Positions 1-5,689 of a stretch of 21,539 nt of DNA are shown here, piece by piece. How positions within the stretch are numbered: the stretch's first letter is position 1; each line of letters starts with the position of its first letter. This DNA is from JACOTK01 sp038256565 (GTDB taxonomy: Bacteria; Actinomycetota; Acidimicrobiia; Acidimicrobiales; CADCSY01), in the NCBI GenBank assembly GCA_038256565.1, contig JBBSKG010000038.1, positions 1-21,539 of the forward strand. Reading direction: 5' to 3'. The notes under the pieces were generated by a model. The model did not search any database and was not told the origin of the DNA. It was given only the letters and a program-made list of their open reading frames with translations. The position numbers and the translations under genes were made by a program.

Positions 1-2
1 AA

Positions 3-29
3 CTTCCCTTGGCCAAGATCGTCCACTAA
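3..29 (+). CDS. 3' end of an upstream gene (partial)
   Basis: An open frame enters from the left edge and ends LPLAKIVH followed by TAA at 27-29. The next gene's ATG starts at base 30. Such immediate abutment is common for translationally coupled actinobacterial genes, but only eight codons are visible. This frame is preferred because the other two forward frames run on into the cold-shock gene without a sensible end. The product cannot be identified. Confidence 0.3.
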   Translation, partial: LPLAKIVH

Positions 30-245
30 ATGTCAGCAGGTTTGGGGCTAGGCACGGTCGCCACCTTCGACGAGCAAGCCGGTTATGGCACCGTACGTGA
101 CGACGAAGGTCGCGAACTCTTTTTCCATTGCACAGCGATCGTCGACGGCTCACGCACTATCACTCCGGGAACCCGGGTTGCCTTCAACCTAACTCCAGGC
201 CGCCAAGGCAACTACGAAGCAGGGTCGATCACCGTGGTGTTCTAA
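30..245 (+). CDS. Small cold-shock-domain (CspA-like) protein
   Basis: This 71-residue protein is a single OB-fold cold-shock domain. Seen in the sequence are an N-terminal GxGTVATFDEQAGYGTV strand pair, where AGYGTV takes the place of the RNP1 motif KGFGFI. LFFHCTAI follows at the RNP2 position, then GSRTITPGTRVAFNL and a Gly-rich final turn. Classical CspA proteins have about 70 residues, so the length fits. RNP1 is degenerate: the Lys is Ala and the last Phe is Thr. This matches the divergent actinobacterial subgroup rather than CspA itself, so RNA or ssDNA binding is likely but unproven. The ATG abuts the TAA of the preceding frame, suggesting cotranscription. No Shine-Dalgarno is visible. 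Confidence 0.8.
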   Translation: MSAGLGLGTVATFDEQAGYGTVRDDEGRELFFHCTAIVDGSRTITPGTRVAFNLTPGRQGNYEAGSITVVF

Positions 246-271
246 GCCGTTCGCCCTCGTCTACGTACCTA

Positions 272-307
272 TTATTTGATGCAGCCAAGTTATTTGATGC
301 AGCCAAG
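272..307. repeat. Perfect 18-bp tandem duplication over a stop codon
   Basis: The unit TTATTTGATGCAGCCAAG occurs twice head to tail at 272-289 and 290-307 with no mismatch. On the minus strand each copy encodes LGCIK followed by TAA. The duplication therefore copied the last five codons and stop of the secreted-repeat gene, leaving a second untranslated copy behind it. It looks like a recent replication-slippage event. Confidence 0.9.
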
Positions 308-1459
308 AAAACGTTCAGTACCTGCTCCCGCCCCTTCTTGGCGGGCGTAAACACAAGAGAAGCTATAGCCGCTGTACTTTCCAATACCTCGAAGCGAAAC
401 GTCATAACCCGAATTTGGACCCGCAGCGGGGAAGATAGATTGGACGTCAGGGCGCTGCTGACCGGTAGTGCCGATTGTGACTTGAACAGGCGGCGTATCT
501 TCGCTGCCATCTATCCCGAGTGAATAGGTCGAAAGTACACGGACGGTCCAAGGTCCAACAGTGTCGGGATCAAAAGCCCATCCCGCTACGTAATACGCGG
601 TATGCCCGGTGCCCACGAACTCGGACCGCATGAGGTCGACGCTTCCTTGGGGGTCGTTCGGGCCGGCTGTGGGGGCTCCTGGGATGTCAACGTTTCGGCA
701 ATCGAGTGTCGTGTGTCGCAGACCGCGTCTTCCTAGGTTGCCTGCATAGACGCATACTTGATGAGGCCCAGGCGATATTGGGAGTTCGTAATTGAACCCA
801 GTGGTTTTATCGAGCTGGGGAAAGACCGCTGCTACGTCTTCGCGGAGTTGGTCTCCGCGCATGGTCAAGATGTGGGTGCCATCGTAATAAACGCGAACCT
901 GCACCGCTTCACCCCCGGCATCTGGGTCGCCTGCCCAGCCGCTGAGATGGATCATGCCAGGTGAGACCTTCATCTGATCGATAGCGCCGATTGGTTCCTG
1001 GCCGTCGGTGCCTGGCACGGGTAGCTCGACGCAGCCAAGTGTTGTGTTCTCTGAATCTCCCGATTGGTCGATTGCATAGGCGCACACCGTTTGAGAAGCG
1101 GTGCTTGCTCCGGTCAGCCTCACCGATGCAGAGAATCCGGTGTCTGTTCCGACCCATGGGTAAAAAGCTTTGACGTCTGAGCGTGAGTCACCTGTGACGT
1201 CTTCACCGCTGAACTCGCCATTGACATAAAGGTGGATTCTTAGGGGATCGGCGGGAGCATCCGGATCGACCGCCCAACCGAACAACTCGTAGTGCCAAGT
1301 CTCGTTCGTATTATTGAGATAACGAGTATCACGATTCATGCGGATACTGGGCCCGTCGAGACTGCCGATCGGTTTGCTACGAGGTGCAGGATTAATTTGG
1401 GACCCGGCGGGCGAGACTTGGGTGAGGCCCATGAGGGCAATCAGTAGCACCGCCGCCAA
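290..1459 (-). CDS. Secreted protein with three GWAxDPD repeats
   Basis: The 389-residue product starts with a hydrophobic segment (AAVLLIALMGLTQV, residues 2-15) typical of a signal peptide. Three domains of about 115 residues follow, each opened by GWAxDPD (residues 61-67, 174-180, 293-299). Each also holds RxDV followed by a hydrophobic-Pro, a GF/GY turn, and a closing Cys pair (C126/C143, C236/C254, C369/C387) that could form a disulfide. An exported, beta-rich surface protein is the natural reading; no enzymatic motif, LPxTG or PEP-CTERM tail is present. The start is uncertain: the given TTG is weak. The in-frame codons upstream, back to the stop at 1568-1570, encode a basic stretch RQRKAVVRL that would make a good n-region, yet they contain no ATG, GTG or TTG. 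A frameshift or unusual start is possible. The gene is convergent with the cold-shock gene. Confidence 0.75.
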   Translation of the reverse strand: MAAVLLIALMGLTQVSPAGSQINPAPRSKPIGSLDGPSIRMNRDTRYLNNTNETWHYELFGWAVDPDAPADPLRIHLYVNGEFSGEDVTGDSRSDVKAFYPWVGTDTGFSASVRLTGASTASQTVCAYAIDQSGDSENTTLGCVELPVPGTDGQEPIGAIDQMKVSPGMIHLSGWAGDPDAGGEAVQVRVYYDGTHILTMRGDQLREDVAAVFPQLDKTTGFNYELPISPGPHQVCVYAGNLGRRGLRHTTLDCRNVDIPGAPTAGPNDPQGSVDLMRSEFVGTGHTAYYVAGWAFDPDTVGPWTVRVLSTYSLGIDGSEDTPPVQVTIGTTGQQRPDVQSIFPAAGPNSGYDVSLRGIGKYSGYSFSCVYARQEGAGAGTERFLGCIK

Positions 1460-1631
1460 AAGGCGAACTACGGCCTTTCTTTGGCGTAGTGAGTGGAGTC
1501 GCCAATTTCCTGCAGTAGTAAATCGAGCCTCGGGTTCGTCCGGATTTGCGTCGCCATCGCTTGATACTTATGGCTACCTGGGTGTCCTGCAAATCTATAA
1601 AGTCACTGCGCTCGATCTGAGCAATAGCCCC

Positions 1632-2012
1632 ATGGGACCAGTAACAGCGACCGTGTTGAGCGTCTCGCCGGCCAACCTCCGCCCACTCATCACCGAACAA
1701 CGTCAGGTGGATCAGGCCCCCAGCAGGGTCGCTCCATGTGATGGCGGCAGCGCCGATGGTTCCATCCCATTTACGGAATCGCACGAAACTGACGACGAGA
1801 CCAGCTACGCCACATCGGCCGAAGTGCTCCAATCGTTCTTTGCTCGACACGAGACTTTCAGCGATGGTGATTGGGTCGAGATGATCGAGCCCGATGGCTC
1901 CATCACTTACGGGCTTGGACCAGGCAACCCCGATGCGTGGATCGCTCTCATTTCCATCACCCAAGAGCCGTCTGGTTGGAAACTTAAAGGATGGCTGGCG
2001 AGTGGTTGTTAA
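1632..2012 (+). CDS. Hypothetical protein, possibly the 3' part of a broken gene
   Basis: The frame ending at the TAA of 2010-2012 has convincing codon use from about 1740 on (GAT, ATC, GAG, GCC, TTC). It encodes an acidic segment ending in GWKLKGWLASGC, a style of C-terminus common in exported actinobacterial proteins of unknown role. The frame stays open far upstream (to before 1338), but that part overlaps the oppositely oriented secreted-protein gene. ATG 1632 would give 126 residues, but it has no Shine-Dalgarno and no signal peptide. Either the true start is unrecognised or this is a truncated remnant. The minus-strand frame over the same bases (1392-1964) is also open, so strand choice rests on codon use and composition. 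No family is recognised. Confidence 0.4.
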   Translation: MGPVTATVLSVSPANLRPLITEQRQVDQAPSRVAPCDGGSADGSIPFTESHETDDETSYATSAEVLQSFFARHETFSDGDWVEMIEPDGSITYGLGPGNPDAWIALISITQEPSGWKLKGWLASGC

Positions 2013-2057
2013 GCCAGCAATAGACTTTTGAAGCCTGCAGGGGCCGAGCGCACACCA

Positions 2058-2071
2058 TGCTTGATCAAGCA
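2058..2071. terminator. Palindrome between convergent gene ends
   Basis: TGCTTGATCAAGCA is a perfect 14-bp palindrome spanning the stop codon of the leftward DUF1844-like gene. It lies between two convergent gene ends (2012 and 2065), where a bidirectional terminator would be expected. It has no T-run and no unpaired loop beyond the central bases, so a terminator role is only a guess; it could be chance. Confidence 0.25.
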
Positions 2072-2496
2072 GGGGGAGGGGCTCCGTCGCCTGACTTGAG
2101 TTGCACGAAGGCCATGCGAAGTTGACCTAGAGCTTCGACCAGGCTGGCTTCGTTCTCGTCGAGTCGTCCGGCGAGGCCTTCAACCAAAGCGCCTAGTGCG
2201 TCGATGGCGAGTTGACCTTGTTCAAGGTTTGGCGGTTGGACGCTGAGATGTAAGGCGGCAAGTTGGAAGAGTCCAATCGCATGGTTGGCAATGACAACCG
2301 ACGCTGGCGTGTTAACTAATTCTTGTTGCATCGCTGCGAATTCGGCCTCCATTTGAGCATGTTGCTCAGGGGAAAGTTCCCCTGCATCGCCAGGGCCGCC
2401 TGTGGGTGGAGGATTTGATCTAGGAGGAGCTTGTCCCCCTGATTTGTCACCCCGATCAACGGGTACTTCGCCTCCTGGTGTCCATATGCTGCTCAT
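2065..2496 (-). CDS. DUF1844-like protein
   Basis: The 143-residue soluble protein has a Pro/Gly-rich, probably disordered N-terminus (about residues 1-40). A helical segment follows, with ELSPEQHAQMEAEF and then SVVIANHAIGLFQLAALHL, QLAIDALGALVEGLAGRL and ASLVEALGQLRMAFVQL. The last three blocks match the layout of the DUF1844 family: a hydrophobic helix with HLG-like residues, an AIDxLGxL helix and a final LxxLRMxFV helix. In other actinobacteria a DUF1844 gene sits divergent from or next to infC, as here, which strengthens the call. The function is unknown. The ATG at 2496 lies six bases after a TAGGGT -10-like box, suggesting a leaderless mRNA. Confidence 0.75.
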   Translation of the reverse strand: MSSIWTPGGEVPVDRGDKSGGQAPPRSNPPPTGGPGDAGELSPEQHAQMEAEFAAMQQELVNTPASVVIANHAIGLFQLAALHLSVQPPNLEQGQLAIDALGALVEGLAGRLDENEASLVEALGQLRMAFVQLKSGDGAPPPA

Positions 2497-2510
2497 GCTG
2501 TTACCCTAGT
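2497..2510 (-). promoter_or_regulatory. Leaderless-type -10 box of the DUF1844-like gene
   Basis: Read on the minus strand the bases are ACTAGGGTAACAGC immediately before ATG. TAGGGT fits the actinobacterial TANNNT -10 consensus, and six bases separate it from the start codon, as expected when transcription begins at or next to the ATG. No Shine-Dalgarno lies in between. The same CTAGGGTAA string with the same spacing precedes argC. Confidence 0.5.
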
Positions 2511-2550
2511 GCCACAACTGAATTTGGAAAGCGGGCCTGCCTCAAAGCAC

Positions 2551-2695
2551 GTGCCCCACCCGGCTGCCGGTTTCGGCTGTGCACGACGGGTAGATAACAC
2601 GGGCTTCTTGTAAGCCCTGCCTTGTGGTGTGAGGTTCCGCTTTCCTCCGATTGCCAGTCCTGTCGAATTAGATGAGATTGGCCAAACCGAGGAGA
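2551..2695 (+). promoter_or_regulatory. Structured infC leader with possible SD-masking helix
   Basis: The 205-base divergent region before infC holds several potential hairpins. GTGC (2551-2554) can pair with GCAC (2581-2584), enclosing GCCG/CGGC (2566-2569 / 2574-2577). GGGCTT (2601-2606) pairs perfectly with AAGCCC (2612-2617) around a five-base loop. TTTCCTC (2641-2647) can pair, with one G-U, to GAGGAGA (2689-2695), which contains the infC ribosome-binding site. IF3 operons of other bacteria carry leader-based control, but the known L20-leader class is Firmicute-specific and I do not recognise this one. The structures are read by eye only. Confidence 0.35.
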
Positions 2696-2704
2696 TGCCC
2701 AATC
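2689..2704 (+). promoter_or_regulatory. infC ribosome-binding site and AUC start codon
   Basis: GAGGAG at 2689-2694 is a strong Shine-Dalgarno. Seven bases downstream, in the infC frame, comes ATC (2702-2704), not ATG, GTG or TTG. The only upstream in-frame ATG (2672) has no Shine-Dalgarno and would place the site inside the coding region. Rare starts (AUU, AUC) are well known for infC, because IF3 rejects them and so represses its own synthesis. Confidence 0.7.
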
Positions 2705-3439
2705 GCAACACCTGCAAACAACGAGCCTCGTATCAACGATCGCATCCGGGCCCGTGAGGTCCGTCTTGTATCTGCTGAGGGTGAACAAGTAGGGGTAACC
2801 CCGCTTGCTGAAGCACTCAACATTGCACGCGAGCAAGACCTTGACCTCGTCGAGGTAGCTCCTCAAGCCAATCCGCCCGTTTGTCGCATCATGGACTACG
2901 GAAAATATAAATATGAAGCGGCACAAAAGGCGAAGGAGTCACGTCGAAAGAGCACTCAGGTCGCCATCAAAGAGATGAAGTACCGCGTGAAGATCGGCAA
3001 GGGAGACTTCGATACCAAGACCCACAAGATCCTGGGCTTCTTGGAAGAGGGTCACAAGGTCAAGGTCACCATCATGTTTCGTGGTCGTGAAGTTCATCAT
3101 CCTGAATTGGGCATGAAGATCCTCGACAACGTGGCGGCTAACACCACACACCTGGCCAAGATCGAAGCGACCCCTCGTCTTGATGGGCGCAACATGACCA
3201 TGGTGCTAGCCCCTGATAAGCGGGTGCAGGCAGCTTGGGAGGCAGCTCAGCGAAAAGCAAAGAGTGAAGAAGCATTAGCGGGGTCATCGTCTGATGCTGA
3301 GCCAGAAATCGTTCTTGAGCCCGTACGAGAAATCGAAACTGAAGTCGAAAACGAAACCGAAACGATTGAGCCTTCTAACGATGATCTTGTGGTCGTCGTA
3401 CCAGAAGGCCAACCAGAGACAACCGAAACGCAGGAGTAG
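2702..3439 (+). CDS. infC: Translation initiation factor IF-3
   Basis: IF3 binds the 30S subunit, keeps it apart from 50S and proofreads the start codon and initiator tRNA. Seen here are the N-domain opening NEPRINDRIRAREVRLVS, then DLVEVAPQANPPVCRIMDYGKYKYE, the Lys-rich linker helix, and the C-domain pieces KEMKYRVKIGKGDFDTK and VKVTIMFRGREVHHPELG. With the AUC start the protein has 245 residues. About 50 C-terminal residues form an acidic, Glu/Thr-rich tail (EIETEVENETETIEPSNDD) beyond the usual end; such tails occur in actinobacterial IF3. An ATG-initiated version from 2672 would add ten residues with no homology. It is the first gene of the infC-rpmI-rplT operon. Autorepression through the AUC codon is likely from family knowledge. 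Confidence 0.95.
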   Translation: MATPANNEPRINDRIRAREVRLVSAEGEQVGVTPLAEALNIAREQDLDLVEVAPQANPPVCRIMDYGKYKYEAAQKAKESRRKSTQVAIKEMKYRVKIGKGDFDTKTHKILGFLEEGHKVKVTIMFRGREVHHPELGMKILDNVAANTTHLAKIEATPRLDGRNMTMVLAPDKRVQAAWEAAQRKAKSEEALAGSSSDAEPEIVLEPVREIETEVENETETIEPSNDDLVVVVPEGQPETTETQE

Positions 3440-3444
3440 TACTC

Positions 3445-3642
3445 ATGCCAAAGATGAAGTCACATAGAGGTGCCGCTAAGCGCTTCAAGGTCACCGGCAC
3501 CGGAAAGATCATGCGCCGGCGTCCTTTCAAGAACCACATCCTTGAAAAGAAGTCTTCAAAGAGAACTCGTCATCTTTCTCGCGAGGCCCAGGTTGTTGGT
3601 GGCGATGAGAGCCGAGCCAAGCGCTTGCTGGGTCTCAGATAA
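3445..3642 (+). CDS. rpmI: 50S ribosomal protein L35
   Basis: The 65-residue basic protein has the whole L35 signature: MPKMKSHRGAAKRFKVTGTG at the start, then KIMRRRPFKNHILEKKSSKRTRHL and a C-terminal KRLLG. The length is normal for the family. The start lies five bases after the infC stop, with a GGAG at 3432-3435 inside the end of infC, so it should be translationally coupled. It is a structural component of the large subunit. The infC-rpmI-rplT order is conserved in nearly all bacteria. Confidence 0.97.
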   Translation: MPKMKSHRGAAKRFKVTGTGKIMRRRPFKNHILEKKSSKRTRHLSREAQVVGGDESRAKRLLGLR

Positions 3643-3657
3643 GTCAATTGATCTTCA

Positions 3658-3687
3658 AGAAGGCCAAACCAAAAGGCCATCTTTTTT
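3658..3687 (+). terminator. Intrinsic terminator / attenuator between rpmI and rplT
   Basis: AGA-A-GGCC (3658-3665) pairs with GGCC-A-TCT (3675-3682) around a nine-base loop, with one internal A-A mismatch. A run of six T follows at 3682-3687. This is a short rho-independent terminator shape placed inside an operon, so it may cause partial termination and set the rpmI:rplT ratio or respond to L20. Confidence 0.55.
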
Positions 3688-3697
3688 ATTATTCTTC

Positions 3698-3722
3698 CTC
3701 ACGAAGTGAGCCCCGAAAGGAG
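3698..3722 (+). promoter_or_regulatory. Hairpin and Shine-Dalgarno of rplT
   Basis: CTCAC-GAA-GTGAG (3698-3710) is a five-pair hairpin with a three-base loop. It ends four bases before GAAAGGAG (3715-3722), the Shine-Dalgarno eight bases from the rplT ATG. A stem so close to the ribosome-binding site could modulate loading or be a protein-binding site. Only the pairing is seen; the regulatory role is inferred. Confidence 0.4.
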
Positions 3723-3730
3723 CCAACGCT

Positions 3731-4099
3731 ATGGCTAGGGTCAAGCGAGCAGTACATGCAAAGAAGCACCACAAAGCGATTCTCGAACAAGCGCAGGGTT
3801 ATTACGGCAACAAGAGCCGTTCGTTTCGTGCCGCAAACGAACAGGTCATGCACTCGGGCAACTATGCCTTTCGCGACAGGCGTGCTCGCAAGGGTGATTT
3901 TCGTAAGCTGTGGATTCAACGTATCAATGCGGCAGCTCGTCTAAATGGAATGAGCTATAGCCGTTTCATGAATGGTTTGCATCTTGCTCAAGTTGAAGTG
4001 GACCGCAAGGTTCTTGCCGATCTAGCCGTAACAGAGCCCGCCGCGTTTGCTGCCCTGGTAAAGGTCGCTGCCGAGGCTTCGGCCAGCCAGGCATCCTGA
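3731..4099 (+). CDS. rplT: 50S ribosomal protein L20
   Basis: L20 is essential for early 50S assembly and binds 23S rRNA. The 122-residue protein shows the standard sequence: MARVKRAVHAKKHHKAILEQ, then GYYGNKSRSFRAANEQVMHS, DRRARKGDFRKLWIQRINAA and RLNGMSYSRFMNGL. The final helix is Ala-rich (KVAAEASASQAS). The length is normal. It follows rpmI after an 88-base gap containing a terminator-like hairpin and a second stem, so it may be expressed both by read-through and through its own strong ribosome-binding site. L20 commonly represses its own operon; no specific L20 binding site is claimed here. Confidence 0.97.
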   Translation: MARVKRAVHAKKHHKAILEQAQGYYGNKSRSFRAANEQVMHSGNYAFRDRRARKGDFRKLWIQRINAAARLNGMSYSRFMNGLHLAQVEVDRKVLADLAVTEPAAFAALVKVAAEASASQAS

Positions 4100-4105
4100 G
4101 TCGAA

Positions 4106-5689
4106 GTGGCTGAGTCGGGTGCCCTGGGTGCCCGTCACCAAAAGGTAGAGCGCCTCAAGCGCCTTGGTCGCCAGCGAAATTTGCGCGCTAGCGATCGGGC
4201 TTTTGTCATTGAAGGAGACAAAATAATTGGCGAAGCACTCGACGCCGGGTTGGCGCTTGAGGCCGTCTTTGTCGATCTTGGCTCGGGGCGCTCTGATGAG
4301 ATTGAAAAGTTGTTACAGCGCTGCGGCGATGCTGGTGTGCGTATCCACACCCTTGCACCTGGTGTCCTTGAACATGTTGCAAGCACCGTGACCCCTCAGC
4401 CGGTAATGGCAATAGCGCCTTGGTGTGATGTGGCTATTGAAGATTTGGCTGATCCCAGCTTTGTACTGGTGTGTGCTGATCTTCGTGACCCCGGAAATGC
4501 GGGCACGGTATTACGCAGTGCCGAGGCCGCTGGGGCAGATGCTGTGGTGTTTTGTGATGGTTCGGTTGATGTGTTTAATCCAAAAACCGTAAGAGCCTCC
4601 GCGGGTTCGATGTTTCATGTGCCGATCGTCAACAGTGGTGCTGCCGATCAAGTTCTTGCCGCACTTGGCGTAGCGGGGGTACGCCGTCTTGGCACAGTTG
4701 CACATGGCGGAACTCCCTACGATGAAGTCGATCTGTCTGGCCCCGTTGCTCTTGTTGTTGGCAATGAGGCCAGTGGCCTTCCCGATGAACTCTTGGGCCA
4801 TATAGATGAGTTCGTCACAATTCCAATGGTTGGGCGCAGTGAATCGCTCAACGTTTCTATGGCGTCGGCCATCTTTTGTTTCGAGGTGCTACGCCGCAGA
4901 CGTCAACCAAAAGAGCTTGCTCCTGAACCCGTCACTGAAAGACGCTCTGAAAGAAGACGTGGCCCACGAGTTGACCCTGTTGGCATGGAAATTGTCTCGA
5001 CAGTGAGTCATGAACTCCGTTCGCCTTTGACGGCAGTTAAGGGCTACACCTCGTTGTTGTTAAAGCGTGGTGATCGAATTAGCGATGAGCAACGCATGAT
5101 GATGTTGGGCCAGATCAATCACGAAGCTGATCGCGTAACACGATTGATCGGCGAGTTGTTAGATATCTCTCGTCTTGAGACTGGCCGGTTGGTTTTGCAG
5201 CGGCGCATGGTCGATATCTCGGCTTTGGCGGTATCTGTGACCAATAAAGTGACGATGTCCTACCCTGAACTCGAATGCAGCGTTACTTTCGATGAAACGT
5301 TTCCAGAGATATATGCCGATTCCGACAAGATCGAACAGGTGCTCACGAACCTCATTGAAAACGCTGCGAAATATGCCAGCCCAATTGGGGTGCGCGTTGT
5401 AGGAAAATCAGGGGAGGGAACTGCTGGTTCGCGGGAGGTTTCGATTGCGGTTTATGACCAGGGCGAGGGCATTCCTGCCGCTGACTTGCCACAGGTGTTC
5501 ACTAAGTTTTTTCGCCGAGATCATGGTCGTCCGACTGGCTCAGGCTTAGGCCTTTGGATCAGTCGTGGTTTGGTTGAGGCTCATCAGGGCACTCTCGTTG
5601 CAGAAAGCAAAGTGGGGCAAGGAAGTGTGTTTCGATTTACGCTACCCACCGACGCATTCGAGAAATTGTTGGAGCAAGACGAGTCGTGA
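4106..5689 (+). CDS. Fusion of TrmH/SpoU rRNA 2'-O-methyltransferase with histidine kinase
   Basis: One uninterrupted 527-residue frame carries two enzymes. Residues 1-265 are a SPOUT methyltransferase of the TrmH/RlmB type. They have a substrate-binding N-part (RLKRLGRQRNLRASDRAFVI), motif 1 DLRDPGNAGTVLRSAEAAGA (125-144), motif 2 VVGNEASGLP (217-226) and the knot motif 3 IPMVGRSESLNVSMASAI (239-256). After a basic linker (about 266-290) comes a full soluble histidine kinase. Its H-box is VSHELRSPLTAVKGY with H302, the N-box is TNLIENAAKY (414-423), G1 is DQGEGIP (451-457), the F-box is FTKFF and G2 is GSGLGLW (478-484). All catalytic residues of both halves are present. There is no membrane segment, sensor domain or receiver domain, and no response regulator is adjacent. 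The start is GTG at 4106, seven bases after rplT, with a weak Shine-Dalgarno. The stop overlaps the pheS start. A methyltransferase gene at this spot is ordinary; the kinase half is not. Confidence 0.9.
   Translation: MAESGALGARHQKVERLKRLGRQRNLRASDRAFVIEGDKIIGEALDAGLALEAVFVDLGSGRSDEIEKLLQRCGDAGVRIHTLAPGVLEHVASTVTPQPVMAIAPWCDVAIEDLADPSFVLVCADLRDPGNAGTVLRSAEAAGADAVVFCDGSVDVFNPKTVRASAGSMFHVPIVNSGAADQVLAALGVAGVRRLGTVAHGGTPYDEVDLSGPVALVVGNEASGLPDELLGHIDEFVTIPMVGRSESLNVSMASAIFCFEVLRRRRQPKELAPEPVTERRSERRRGPRVDPVGMEIVSTVSHELRSPLTAVKGYTSLLLKRGDRISDEQRMMMLGQINHEADRVTRLIGELLDISRLETGRLVLQRRMVDISALAVSVTNKVTMSYPELECSVTFDETFPEIYADSDKIEQVLTNLIENAAKYASPIGVRVVGKSGEGTAGSREVSIAVYDQGEGIPAADLPQVFTKFFRRDHGRPTGSGLGLWISRGLVEAHQGTLVAESKVGQGSVFRFTLPTDAFEKLLEQDES

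Noticed and set aside
128..523. Plus-strand open frame of 131 codons after the cold-shock gene
   Set aside because: It starts inside the cold-shock gene in another frame and covers the 3' end of the secreted-protein gene. The product is low-quality, Arg- and Ser-rich, and partly made by the tandem repeat.
1392..1964. Minus-strand open frame of 190 codons
   Set aside because: It overlaps the secreted-protein gene and the better plus-strand frame. Its end is rich in Arg, Pro and Gly with no domain, and codon use on the plus strand is more gene-like. It is kept only as a possibility in the findings.
2672..2701. ATG at 2672 as the infC start
   Set aside because: It has no Shine-Dalgarno, adds ten non-homologous residues, and would bury the strong GAGGAG in the coding region. 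The ATC at 2702 explains the site better.
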